This document shows, piece after piece, positions 1 through 11,722 of a DNA stretch of 64,000 bases. A program made the position numbers and the translations under genes. How positions within the stretch are numbered: position 1 is the first letter of the stretch; each line of letters opens with the position of its first letter. The notes under the pieces were generated by a model. The model was given only the letters and a program-made list of their open reading frames with translations, ran no database searches and had not been told where the DNA came from. Origin of the DNA: Corella eumyota (taxonomy: Eukaryota; Chordata; Ascidiacea; Phlebobranchia; Corellidae); NCBI GenBank assembly GCA_963082875.1, contig OY720099.1:434001-498000 (forward strand), in the 5' to 3' direction.

Positions 1-1282
1 TAAGTTTTAATGTTTACTTAAGTGGTTAGTTACGTAATACCACCGCCTTAATATGCTTACAAAGTTGAATAAATCTGCAGTGTAACTTTAGTCTATTTGT
101 TAATATTAAACAGAAAGCAAACAAAATCTTAGTATGTAAATTATGTGGGTTTAATTCATTTACCGGTTAAAATTATTCCTTATTTTATTCTTTAAAATAT
201 ATTTTTAATACCAGTAAATGAACAACCTAAAGCGTATTCTAAACTGTTACAAAATAACACAAAATTTTGCCTTATAACCACTTACAAAATTGTAGTAACG
301 AAAATAAGTTTAAAAAAATTCGAAAAACTTACGATATCCACATTTTCTACATCCTACTCTGCTGTCTTTTGGTTGGTTTGTTAGTCTTGCAATAATGGCT
401 GAAAATAAATAAACACTTGATTATAAATCAGTTTTTGAGATTTAAATCTTACAACCTTCTTATACATTTCAAACTCAAAATAAGTTTTACATTTTTAAAG
501 ATATAAAGTTTATAATTTGTATTACAAAATTATTTCTTTTGTTTAATATTAATAAACACTGCTTTATACCTTCTTCACTGTTTGCCATTCTGAATTGCTT
601 CTAAGTTTTCTATTCCAACAACAACCAGGTCATTTAAAATTGACTATATTTAAATCAATACACTTATTAATCTACAATGAAAAGAAAATTAGACAACACT
701 TTAAAATTAAAACTTTTACAAAAACACAAAATTACTTTAACAATAGCACAAGGTTAGCACTATATACCATGGAGAGCTTTAGCACAACGTTTCAGTATTT
801 TACATTAATTTGGGGGCTATTAAAATGAGGTAAATTAATAGAACTTTAATTTTTATGGTTTCTTTACAATTGCTTCTAAATGCTATAGGCAGTTTAATTC
901 CAAAATCAATAAATGCTCATTAGTACAGAAACAGTGAACTAATCAATAAATTTTACAGTTTTTATATTCTTGAATTCAAATCAAATTTACAGTTTTAAAA
1001 TAGCTACAGTGTTATACTATTTATAATTCATGTTAGTACTATTTATAATTCGTATTAAATTCTATCCATTTTTTCAAATAATGTCACTAAAATATAAAAT
1101 CGTTTTACAATACAAAAGGGTTGAACCAAAACAATCTCACAAAAATACAAAACTTTTAAATTTTGGAATTTTTTTTGCATTAAAATCTAATTTCTATTGA
1201 ATACAATAATTTTAAATTAAACAGCAGCCCTTAATTTTAAATTACAACACAAACAATCACAAAATTCTTATTAAAATGTTGC
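1..1282. other. AT-rich non-coding stretch downstream of calmodulin
   Basis: Very AT-rich sequence with no convincing coding region; the one ORF of about 77 codons (595-828, plus) is low-complexity and has no recognisable features. It probably includes the calmodulin 3' untranslated region, since calmodulin is transcribed leftwards and stops at 1283. Confidence 0.5.
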
Positions 1283-1738
<456 letters not shown>

Positions 1739-2019
1739 TCAGCAATTTATTAACTTAAAAGAATTTAAAAATACCAGTTTTATAGTCCTGAAATTTTTAA
1801 TAATATCATGTTAATAAAATCTTTTAAAAACATATTATTCTTCATTTAGTTGGCTAGAACATTTTCTAACAATATTTTTAACCACATTAAGCCATTAAAT
1901 ACTTAAGTTATTACTATAGGCTAATTGTGCACTTTGTACTTAACGAATCTCAAATGGCTGCACCTAAATTAACTTAAAACAAATACGCCAACCGGCAGAC
2001 CGGCCAACCGATTTACTAA

Positions 2020-2211
2020 TCAAATTTTGCTTTCAAACCTTTGTGCAACAGATTTTAGTAAAGAATCACGAAACTTAATCAATGATGTCCCTTTTTCTTT
2101 TAAATAACCTTTTGAATAATTAAAATTTATGGCACTACGCAATCCCAGGTGACCAACGTTAAAAATACAACTAGCCGGCCGAATTTTATTTGACAGGCGA
2201 CCACGTAGCAT
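2020..2211 (-). CDS. Doubtful 63-aa ORF with a mitochondrial-presequence-like start
   Basis: The predicted peptide begins MLRGRLSNKIRPAS, is rich in Arg, Lys and Ser with few acidic residues, and resembles a mitochondrial targeting sequence. It could be a small mitochondrial protein or the first exon of something larger, but I recognise no family and see no downstream exon before calmodulin. It may be a chance ORF. Confidence 0.2.
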   Translation of the reverse strand: MLRGRLSNKIRPASCIFNVGHLGLRSAINFNYSKGYLKEKGTSLIKFRDSLLKSVAQRFESKI

Positions 2212-2384
2212 AATGTTTACATCAAAAACTAATTAACCGAACTAAAAAGTATAGATTAATTAACAAACTGCCGTTAAACAACATTTAAAATATATTTGAT
2301 TACGATTTTAACAAAATCTAAACAAGCGAAAATCGTTTCAATTTCGGAATAATTCATCTGAAGAAACCTTCCGCATAACTGGTG

Positions 2385-2407
2385 TCACGTGACCATTATT
2401 GACCAAT
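2385..2407. promoter_or_regulatory. E-box (TCACGTGA) and CCAAT box
   Basis: The palindrome TCACGTGA at 2385-2392 is a perfect USF/TFE-type E-box, and CCAAT lies 10 bp further at 2403-2407. Their spacing and position in the divergent region between leftward calmodulin and rightward INIP suggest a shared promoter. Assignment rests on motifs alone. Confidence 0.35.
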
Positions 2408-2922
2408 GGCAGAATAAATCTCGACTGTGTAAATATTAAAATAATGATTTCTATTTTTATATAGTTTGGACTAACTTCAAATACAAATTAAAATACCCTT
2501 AAATAAATAAATATATTAATTTAAGTTTTATTTAAGATTCTTTTTAAGGAGACAAAGCTTCATTCGTTAAAATATTTAATAGTGTGTCGATTTAAATATG
2601 ACGTAATTCCCCGCCATGGCTGAACCTTTTTCTTTTCTACACTCGCATATGGCTTTCGCAATCTTTTTTTCATAATTTTATTTGTTTTTGTCTGTGCGCG
2701 TCGAATTAAAGTTGTTTTATAGATATCTGAGTTAAAAACACGTCATTTTGACCACTAAAATCAACCTAACTAACGACATAACATCTAATATATAGAAAAA
2801 TCGAAATATTTAGTAGCCTAGTCCTGTAGTTTGTGTGCCTGGCGGGGTTTAAAATACAATCGCACTGACTATATTAAATTACGTGACTGCCCATATTAGG
2901 TCGTGTACGTATAAGTGCAGTT

Positions 2923-3550
2923 ATGAAGCGTACGGTTAATTTAAGAGAAATGTCAGCAGCTTCAGCTAATAATGTGCCAACTAACCAGGAATCGCAAACG
3001 CGTAAAATAATGTTAGATTTACAGCAGGAAAAGAAACGACTTAGAATGTTACAGCTAGGCAGGTAAAGCTCTTGTACAACAACGTTGTATAAGCACACGC
3101 TACGTTGTCTCGTATTCTTACATTAAATTTTTATGATAAAAATACAAACCTAGGCTAATTGATAACAAAAACTATATTTTTAATTGAATTTTTCTTTTTT
3201 TCAAGTTCAACACCCCCTGTTGGAAACTTTAAACCACAATTTCCAAACCCAACTCAACCAAATAACAGTGAACTGAATATGAACCAACGAAACGCCATAC
3301 AGGTCAAATATATATCGCTTTATTAACCAATAAATATAACACATATCCTATTACCATGTAATACTATTGGTATGTAGGCTAATTATATCCTTTGCGTGGT
3401 AGTACATTGTTCTAAGGTCGGAAAATACTAAATTTTTACTTCTTTTTACAGATGGCACAAACTACTTCATTTGGTTATTTTATACCACAGGCTTCTTCGT
3501 TTGGCAATATTATTTTACCAGTTATACCTCGTATTACCCCCAGCAAATAA
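2923..3550 (+). CDS. INIP: SOSS complex subunit C (INIP), 3 exons, 111 aa
   Basis: INIP is the small subunit of the SOSS complex, which binds single-stranded DNA with SSB1/2 and INTS3 in double-strand-break repair. Exons are 2923-3062, 3206-3302 and 3452-3550; each intron is GT...AG and the lengths give an open frame of 112 codons including the stop. The diagnostic part is exon 3, where GYFIPQASSFGNIILPVIPR closely matches the conserved INIP C-terminus (in human GYFITQDSAFGNLILPVLPR, from memory). Exon 1 has the family's charged helix (residues about 28-46, EKKRLRML). The length is near the human 104 aa. The stop lies about 104 bp before the HTD2 start on the same strand, suggesting an operon. 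Confidence 0.88.
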
Positions 3551-3654
3551 CCACACATTTTATATGCTTATTTCACTGCCAAAACTAAGACTCATTTTTG
3601 CTTTATCGATTTCTGTATTAAATTTGTACGTTTAGGCAATAGGAAAACGTAAAG
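3551..3654 (+). promoter_or_regulatory. Short INIP-HTD2 intercistronic gap with possible trans-splice acceptor
   Basis: The gap between the INIP stop and the HTD2 ATG is only 104 bp. It contains a T-rich stretch ending in TTTAG at about 3632-3636, which could be a spliced-leader acceptor about 20 bp before the ATG, and no AATAAA. Tunicates are known to use spliced-leader trans-splicing and operons; the acceptor assignment is inference. Confidence 0.4.
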
Positions 3655-4125
3655 ATGTTAAGTCGTTTAAAAGTCGGTGTATTTAATGCTGAACTTCAAT
3701 GCAGTAGATTTTGCAGTAATTATGTTGGAAGATCTGTAACATGTAATCATAAATTTACAACTGAAGACGTACAAAACTTTGCCAAATTAACAGGAGATTT
3801 CAACCCATTACATTTTGATGAAATATACGCAAAATCGACCGGTATTTTTAGCGGGAAAATCGTGCATGGGGCTTTAATAAACAGTTATGTTGGTGGTATT
3901 TTAGGTACAAAGTTATCGGGTTCTGGTACGATTGCTTTTTCCAGCGAAATAAAATTTCCCTCCCCGCTATATTTTAACGAAGAATTTGAAACCAAAGTTG
4001 AGATATCTTCGATTAAAAAACGTTTTATCGAATGCTCTATATTTTGCCAAGTACCTGCTTTAAATAAGGTTATATTAAAAGGCAAAACTGTAGTTATGTT
4101 GTTGCCACCAACTTGTAAACAATAA
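3655..4125 (+). CDS. HTD2: Mitochondrial (R)-3-hydroxyacyl-thioester dehydratase 2 (HTD2), 156 aa
   Basis: HTD2 is a MaoC-type hot-dog enzyme that dehydrates 3-hydroxyacyl-ACP in mitochondrial type II fatty acid synthesis, the route to octanoate for lipoate. The MaoC/R-hydratase motif is clear: LTGDFNPLHFD at residues 45-55 supplies the catalytic Asp48 and His53 with Asn50, and GKIVHGALINS at 67-77 forms the following helix. The first 25 residues contain Arg and Lys and no acidic residue but one, consistent with a weak mitochondrial presequence. The gene is a single exon and its length fits the family. In vertebrates HTD2 is the downstream cistron of a bicistronic mRNA with RPP14; here it sits just downstream of INIP instead. 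Confidence 0.88.
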   Translation: MLSRLKVGVFNAELQCSRFCSNYVGRSVTCNHKFTTEDVQNFAKLTGDFNPLHFDEIYAKSTGIFSGKIVHGALINSYVGGILGTKLSGSGTIAFSSEIKFPSPLYFNEEFETKVEISSIKKRFIECSIFCQVPALNKVILKGKTVVMLLPPTCKQ

Positions 4126-4880
4126 AAAGTTTTATAGAACACACGTAAAAGCAACATAACACACATTTTATGTTTAGGTAACAGCCATATTTTTATATCT
4201 TTGACCTCCATTTCATTAAAAAATTGAATCACAAAATAAAAGTAAAAATAATGAATAAAAATTAATATGTTTTATATAAACTATAAAAACAACTATTAAA
4301 AATATAAAATTCAGTAAATAACATTCATATTTTCTAGTATGCCTTATTTTATGTTTTAATTCTTGGGTTATCTTACGATAAATTCAAATATAAACTCCAT
4401 TTTCTATTTTTTACTGCTAATAAAAAACAGTATCAATATTATTTTAATTTTACAGGTTTAAAAAAAGCCCAACTTTATTTAAAAACCAACGCCTATGTCT
4501 CTGTACGAGAGTATTATTCGGTGCTTTGTTACGAAACAGACAATAAAGCTAACAACGCTTCGGTTTGAATACTTTTCAGTTATTTACGACATTTTTGTTT
4601 GGACTGGCCCATTACTTAAAACTAGATTCAGAGCCTAAGTGCTGGAATATAAAATCAGCAGGGTCACGTAATAATTAAAAGTTATGAAGATATAATGTAA
4701 TCTCAATGACGTCATAAATGGAAATGTTGTTGGCTTGGCAATGAGTGAAGCTTGAATAAAAAGTTAAAAAATAAGTTGCGAGAATTTTAGGGGTGGAATA
4801 GTAAACAACATAATTGTTGTCGATATTAGAGCGAATTTTAGAAAGTTTTTGAGATCAAAATCATAGTTTTAAGAACTACA
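4126..4880. other. Intergenic, HTD2 to coiled-coil gene
   Basis: This stretch is AT-rich 3' flank of HTD2 followed by the presumed promoter of the coiled-coil gene. An AATAAA-like signal follows HTD2 near 4235, and a TGACGTCA palindrome occurs at about 4708. No gene is seen. Confidence 0.45.
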
Positions 4881-7800
4881 ATGAATCCAACAAAAGGTAT
4901 GTACGCTATTTTAACTTTATAACCTATTAAAAGTTAGTTTAAGGCTGGAATTTTAACGATATTTATTTTAAAAAAGGCTGATTAAATAAAACATGGGCTG
5001 TACAATTTACAACAACGTTAAACTAATACTGGATCTTTGTGTAAATAGCACAGAGAGCGAAATGCGGTTGCTAATAGGTCTCAAACCTTGAATATATTGA
5101 CTTTTGTTTAAACTACGACAGTCATTACGATATATATTTATTTTAAACTAAGTTAAATGCATTATTAGCCTTTAAAGTCACCCAAACTACTGGATACCAG
5201 CAAATTTAAAGCTTCTGAGTATATTATCATACTTTATAACGCCAAACCTTAACATAGTACTTAAAAACAGTCATTTTGGCCCAACATTAGACCTTCAAAT
5301 TCTAAATTAACGATTTTAGACCCAGTTTGGGACTGGGACACAGAGACTTCATCAGTTGAGGACACAGATCAAAACTGGAGCGAAGTTTCGCTCGGTTCGG
5401 AGGAGGATCAACCACTAGGCGGGACTCTCGAGTTCCAGAGGGAAGACCTAGCAGTGTCAGATGATAATTTAGACGCCCATATACTGGATAATATCCAACT
5501 TAACGGTAAGTAATGTTTTAAAATCAGAGTCCTGTCGTTTATACAAAAAATTTGCTTCTTTTTTAAGTTTTAAAACTGACAAAGACAACTTAAGACTGGG
5601 CTAAGGTCATATAAGCTTTAAGTTAGCCCATTATGAGGCTAAGGTCGACGTTTTTACATAAAAAAAAAAATCACAACTTTTGTTATTACAGAGGTGACGG
5701 GAGATGCTGGTGACCAGGATATAGATTCCTCTCTAGCTTACAAACTAGGGATGTTAGTGGTCAGTGGAGCAGCACAGGTTGTGAACAACGTTGCTGACGG
5801 GGGAAGGCAGCATAGAGACACTATAAAAAAGCTGAGGACCGAGTTAGATGCATCGTTGGAAGATCAAGAGAAATTAAAATCGGACCTTAAAGCAGCAAAG
5901 GTAAGACCATCTAAGCATAATAACTGGTTATATAATACTTCACCAAAGGTAACCTAAGATAAGCGTTTTTTTTTATCCTAAGAGCACAACGAATGACAAT
6001 TTTAAGATAAAAGTCACATTTTGAAGCCTTGAAATCTGTATTTAAAACTCAATTTTCTTAAGGAATGGGTAACTTTCTGCGAGCAAGGTAACAGTGAACT
6101 TGAACAACGTTTAGAAGACCAAACAAAACAATACGAGATCGACTTCGCAAAACTTAACGAACAACACGAGGTGGGTTTGCTATTTTTTTTAAACTTTGTT
6201 ACAATTAAGAAAGAGCTTTGATAACCTTCGCAAATCACAAAATAAAATATTAAAAACATTTCAGAATTCTTTGGAAGAAGCGGGCAAATCTTCACAAGAA
6301 AAATCTGACAAAATAATTTCAGAGTTAAAGTCCAAGTTGGATGAATCCACGAGAAAAGTTGCTGCTTTATTAGAGAAGGTAGTAGTAGCTTATTAGTTAC
6401 TAACAATCACAAACCAATTTATTATTGAATATTTAGAACGATTGAATTATATTTTGTTTTTTTACAGAAAACTTCACTTGAAAGCAGAGTGAGCGCTAAA
6501 AACGAGGAAATCGAAAAATTCAAAATCAATTCAAGATCTTTAAATGTTGAGGTATTTAAACCAATTCAAATTTTTAATTTTAATCAACCATAATTATGGC
6601 TTACAAAAGCATATAAACCACTTTTGTATTTGATCTAATAATATTTTTTTAATTTAGGCTAACCAAGCTAGTTGCTCCGCAGCATCACCTTACGGCGAGT
6701 TAATTGCGACCATCGAACACAAAGACAAACAACTAGAGGACGCTACGCGCGCACTCAGTATCACCCACACAAGATGCGACCAATTACGTAATCAGTTGAT
6801 GACGTCAATGAACTCGATGAGGTCACAAACCGAACAGATGAGGTCATCAACTAAAACGTTGGGATTAGCAATGGACGAGGCGAGAGAACTAAGAGAAAAA
6901 GTTAAAGTAGCGGAAGAGAAGTCACGTGATATAGAAGAGAGACTCCAGGGTGAAGAAAAATTAAAAATGGAAGCGCTAACCCAGTTGAGCCTTAAAGAAG
7001 AGGCGATCCAGGACCTTACGAACAAAATTAAACAACTTAATGTTCAACATGTTAATGATGCGACAACTTTGAAAAACCTACAAGCCCATTATAAAGCAAA
7101 AGAACAAGAATTGAACGAAAAATTGGCTAAAAATGAGACCCAATTGGCTCTACAGGTCGCTAAGAACGAACAGCAAGAAATTTTGCACAAAAATTATATT
7201 GAATCTTTAAAGGCTAAATCTACTGCTAATACTGACCGCTTATTAGCCAAGTCAACAGAGTTCAAAGATCTGGAAAAACAACTGAAATCAGCAAAAGTTG
7301 AACTTCAACATTTCCAGGAAAACTTGAATAAAAACTCAGCTGAAAGTTTTGGAATCGTTGAGAGTTCTAAGGCTAAGATTGCAGCGTTGGAAAATGAGGT
7401 TAAGTCAACTCAACAACAGTGTAGTGAAATGAAAGAAAAATGTGGCGAACTTCAAGTTAAACTCGACGAATCTTTGCAATCGCGCAAGGACGAATTAGCT
7501 CGAGCTAACGTCAAGTTTAGGAACCTAACAAGGGAGAATTCAACATTAAAATCTACCCAACAAAGAGTTAAAGTTTCCTCGGTATCGCAAACAGATAACT
7601 CCAAGGAAAAGGCGTTGGAAGATCAATTAGAAGAAGTCAAAAACGAAAAAGTCAAGCTTGTGAAAAAACTTCAACACCTAGGGGTTTTCCCTGATGACGT
7701 AAGCACTACGTCACCGCCCACCAATCTCGAGAGAGTAATAGAGCACGATAGGTGGACAATATACCACCAGGAACACGAAATAAGAGGCTTAAGACACCAA

Positions 7801-8943
7801 CTACAAAGGTTAGATTGGATACATCATCAAGACCGGGCGACTTTGATGCGACTAAGCCGACAGAACTCAGCATATTACAAGTACTTGTACGGTAACAGAC
7901 AGCCCAACAACCGGCATCAACAACCTAATGAACGCGGTGACCACTTGGATGCAATACCCGAGGAAAAAACTCAAGTTGTCGACGAAGCAAGACAAGAATT
8001 AACACCAGTTCGTTCCATGCCACCACAAATAGCGACCCCTGTTATACCTTCAAATATTACCCCAAGAACTTCGAGCGAGTTAGGGAGTTTACAATTAAAT
8101 ACAAACCCACAAAGCGAGGACCAAGATTTACAGCCAATAGAAAACAATTTAAACATTTCAAGTTCAACTTCTAACGAAAAACCCGCGGTTAAAGAAACCA
8201 GTAAAAAATTACGAAAGAAAAGAAAGAGAAGCTCAAAAAAAGAGAAAAGGTCCTCCACTTCTTCATTAGAAGAAGAACTTAGATCCTCTCTCCGAATGCT
8301 CCCAATATGGAGGCAAGAAAACCCGGACAACCACAACTTCGATCCAACTTATCTGGAACGTTTAATCACCGAAAAACAATCACAAATTGACGACGAAAGT
8401 TCTAGAACACTTGACAATAAACCATCGTCGTCCAATCAGCAACAAGGTGATTATCTACGTCACAGAAAGTCGTTAAACTCATTGAAGGATGACGGATATG
8501 CGTCATCAATAAACTCGGAGCTCCATCGAAGCAACAACCGACGAAGATTGTATTCATCCGCCACCAACGACTCGGTGTTCCTACCCAATGACGGCGATCA
8601 TTACGTCATCAACGGTAATGACATCACACACCATGACGTCATCTTGAATACCGACGATGACGCGCTCAATAGCGATGATGTTACAAACCATGTTGATGAC
8701 ATCACAAACAACAACGACGACCAACATTATTACGTCACATTTAATTCTGTGACGTTCGACATTGCAACCTTTGACCTGCAACGAATGCGACAAGTGACGT
8801 CAACATTTACGTCAGAGGAGATGCCCGAATTTTGTGACTTTATGGCACAAGTGGCACGTGACATTGCCACCGACCCAGTCTGGCGGGGAAGGCACAAACT
8901 TGGGACACCTAGTGACTGGGTTGAGTTTAAAAATTCTTTTTAA
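4881..8943 (+). CDS. Uncharacterised 1000-aa coiled-coil protein, 7 exons
   Basis: I do not recognise a family. Exons are 4881-4896, 5320-5505, 5692-5900, 6063-6170, 6265-6378, 6468-6551 and 6658-8943; all introns are GT...AG and exon lengths sum to 3003 nt, an open frame of 1000 codons plus stop. The N-terminal 70 residues are acidic (EDTDQNWSEVSLGSEEDQ). Residues about 100-520 are heptad-rich coiled coil with many Glu, Lys, Gln and Leu. A His/Arg/Tyr-rich segment (RGLRHQLQRLDWIHHQDR) follows, then a low-complexity Ser/Lys-rich linker with a KKLRKKRKRSSKKEK basic patch that could be a nuclear signal. An Asp/Asn-rich tract and a compact C-terminal segment (FCDFMAQVARDIATDPVWRG) end the protein. 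Scaffold, centrosomal or cytoskeletal roles are all possible. An AATAAA signal lies just after the stop. Confidence 0.85.
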
Positions 8944-9497
8944 ACTTTTATGTTTTTTTTACACTGTGATAATAAAATCTAATTTTATAACTGAAGTGGT
9001 AATTTTAGTATAAAAACAAACAAAATAAATAAATAAAGGTTTATTTAAAAATAATTGCCTGCGGTGTGAATACAAATTCGACCTAAATTTCCCCAATTTT
9101 CGTTGAACCTTCATTGCATAGAAACAACTATCATTGCTTTTCAAAATCTAAACATAAAAAGGCAAGTTAATAAGTCACTAAACATGTAGTAACCGGCAGC
9201 ATGGTAAACACTCTGCTTTACCACATGAGGTCCTGGGTTAGATTCTCACAGCCACTAAGCTGTAGCGCCCTCGAGTAAACGGTATGAACTTCTGCAGAGC
9301 CAGCACTTAATCAGCAGTATAATTATCGGGCAATTATATTTAATAATATTCCAAACTACCAAAGTTAACTTGAAACTGGGTCAGGGGTAACTGATGATAC
9401 TGTATGTTTAGGTTGTGGAGTTGACCTTCCCACATCAAAGATAAAATAATAAAAAAATATTAGAGACAAAATCAAACTATTCAAATATTTACCATTT
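8944..9497. other. 3' flanks of two convergent genes, with a SINE
   Basis: The coiled-coil gene (rightward) and EXOSC1 copy 1 (leftward) converge here. AATAAA follows the former at about 8971. The second half is occupied by a SINE (9193-9456). Nothing else is seen. Confidence 0.5.
9193..9456 (+). repeat. tRNA-headed SINE, copy 1 (downstream of EXOSC1 copy 1)
   Basis: It begins CCGGCAGCATGG, has a B-box-like GGGTTAGATTC region, then the family body (AGCCAGCACTTAATCAGCAG; GGGCAATTAT) and a tail ending ATCAAAGATAAAA. Its position at the outer edge of the first duplication unit makes it one of the likely recombination partners. Confidence 0.85.
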
Positions 9498-11722
9498 TCA
9501 AGTTGGTTGCTCAATAAATTCCTTCTGTGGTCGAGCTACCTTCCTACTTTCCTTCTCAAATGTACTGGGACACTGCATGAGGTTATGTGAAAGGGGGATC
9601 ATAGTTGAACCATGCTCACTTTGGGCCACAACTACCCCCAATTCCACCTCTGCTGTGGTGAGAAGGTAGCATGAAGCATCACCCAATGATATCTACAACA
9701 AATACTTTGTGATTTAGGAATGTAAAATATAAAACAACTTTGCAACCTAACCTACAAGATTATAAACATTCTTAACTACATAAAAAGGGTAATAAAACAA
9801 AGTTACTTGGTGATTATAAAATTTAAACTGATACAACTTTAGATTGGGTATAGTCATAGTTTACCAAAAAAGTAGCTTCGTTTAATGGTAATATGTTACA
9901 CAATACATAAACTTTGTTTTCCAACTACACCAACTCACCACTTTAGCTAGAACAATATCTCCAGGTCTGAATGATTTAAATATTTCCACTCTATCTCTGT
10001 CATAAGTTCTAACATCTTCTCTTCTTATCATTCCGCGGAATGGTGAGGATAATTTAACGTTGTTGATCGCAACTATTTTACATTTTGCAAATCTTGTTGT
10101 TATTTGGGTGATCTGCAATATTTAAACATAATAAATAAAGTATATTTAACATTTGAAAAAGATTTCATAATTTGATAGATTTTTCATAAAGATATATACA
10201 TGTAAAATACCAATTTGAAATTACAATAATCAACCAATATACAAATACATCAAACTTGTATAATTTCCAACATTACTAGTTAAACTATGCTAACATAACA
10301 GTCTAAAAATAAAATTAATTTTGTTACAATGGCCCTAGTGTTAAGATTTAAAGAGTTTTATACTGGATCAAATGGATCGCATAAATCCAATGATATCTAA
10401 AGAAACAAATGGATTTCGAATAAAAGTAAAGGGTCGTTAGAATTAAACCCCAATTCTTATCCTTACTCATTTAGAAAACACTTAATACATCCAATCAATT
10501 TCATCAAATAATATCCATTTGTTATACTTTCAACCCATTTAATTCCTAATATTTTCTACAGATTTTAAACATTTACTTGGACAAAATTAGACTAATATTT
10601 CAACCCATATCCATTACAATTAAGAATACACTAAAAATATGCAACTTATTTAATCCACTTATATTTATTTAATTAAAAATTAACAAAATATAATTCACCT
10701 TGCAAGTTGCTATACTTGAAATCTCGGGGATACTTTGAACTTCGTTTTTCGATTTCACAGCGATCAGTTTCACTTCTGTGTTTGTTTGTAGCTCAACAGT
10801 GCCAGTTAGTGACGAGAAAATGTAACCCTGTCGAGTGTAAGTCCCAGGTCCTCCTTGGTGCTTTTCTGTGCTGGAAAGTCGCTCTCCTGTTTTAGATAAA
10901 ACAATTTTAATAATGCTTTCATTTAAAAAAATAGACCTAAGTAGTCTTACCGTTATATTCCCAATTTATATTTATGTTTTATTATGCAAAAATGTGTGCG
11001 AAAATCTTGACATGTTATTCATTTTTACACATTGATGCAAAAGTATTGCTTTAACCAAAGGTGGGCACCAAACCGTTAACCACTTATCGCTAGTTAACGA
11101 AGTTAACTTTAATATCGGACCTGTTAAATTTTGTTAAATTGTGCTTCCGCTAATATAGGTATGTTATCTCAATTTTTTACATCTAAGATATTAAATGTTA
11201 TGGACTATGCCTATAATAGGTTTTAATACGTTGTTGTATTTGAAAAGCATAACCGCTTATCACATTATCAAATGTAATATAACTTGTCCCCTTTAAACTA
11301 AAGTCATAAGACATCCGCACTAAAAAACTACTTTGTAAAATTTTGTTTTCAATTCAAAAGTTTAACTAAACTGTGATTTGATGAAAAAGATTCTTTTAAA
11401 TATATTTTTAGGTTAACAGTTATTGAGAAGTTACTTTTCACTTTAACTGTGCCCACCTACGGCCATGGGTTTAACCACGACCTTAAATAAGTTTTTGCAG
11501 ACTAACAGACAACACAACCTACTGACCTAACTACCTTAGTAATATACAACATATACGAACAAACATACGCTGCCCACGTCTGCACCAACTTTTAAACCGA
11601 CTGTACCAAAAAAACAACGATAAAAGTTTTATTTTGCAACATACGGACACTATCAGTGGAAAGTTTACAAAAAAACGTTAACACTTACCTGGTATACAAA
11701 TATTTCCAATAATGGCATCCAT
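9498..11722 (-). CDS. EXOSC1: Exosome component 1 (CSL4), copy 1, 4 exons, 196 aa
   Basis: EXOSC1/CSL4 is a cap subunit of the RNA exosome that bridges the core ring and helps admit RNA. Exons on the minus strand are 11689-11722, 10699-10886, 9939-10112 and 9498-9692, giving 197 codons with the stop. The start MDAIIGNICIPGE matches the family's N-terminal Pro-Gly motif. Exon 2 encodes the N-terminal domain with GTYTRQGYIFSSL. Exon 3 is the start of the S1 domain (SPFRGMIRREDVRTYDRD, then SFRPGDIVLAKV). Exon 4 has YLLTTAEVELGVVVAQSE and the zinc-ribbon-like end. Length matches human (195). It is the leftmost of four apparently intact copies, each downstream of an NTase-TPR gene on the same strand. 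Confidence 0.93.
11058..11469. mobile_element. MITE-like element in EXOSC1 copy 1 intron 1
   Basis: The left end AAGGTGGGCACC and the right part GTGCCCACCT form an inverted repeat, and the insert is flanked by TTTAACCA on both sides (11050-11057 and 11470-11477), an 8-bp direct repeat like a hAT target duplication. The interior has GTTAAC-rich inverted segments and no coding capacity. The right-hand inverted match lies about 9 bp inside the direct repeat, so the exact end is uncertain. The same element sits at the same place in all four copies. Confidence 0.5.

Noticed and set aside
595-828. 77-codon plus-strand ORF in the calmodulin flank
   Set aside because: AT-rich chance ORF without motifs and no splice-linked neighbours.
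2874-3098. Minus-strand 74-codon ORF
   Set aside because: Opposite exon 1 of INIP, whose splice sites and C-terminal motif are convincing.
3885-4232. Minus-strand 115-codon ORF over HTD2
   Set aside because: Antisense of a well-supported enzyme gene with no features of its own.
7971-8336. Minus-strand 121-codon ORF
   Set aside because: Lies opposite the coiled-coil gene's large exon; composition is the antisense of the Ser/Lys-rich linker.
10707-10895. Plus-strand 60-70 codon ORFs recurring at 10.7, 18.3, 33.7 and 41.2 kb
   Set aside because: Antisense of EXOSC1 exon 2 in each unit; conserved only because the real exon is.
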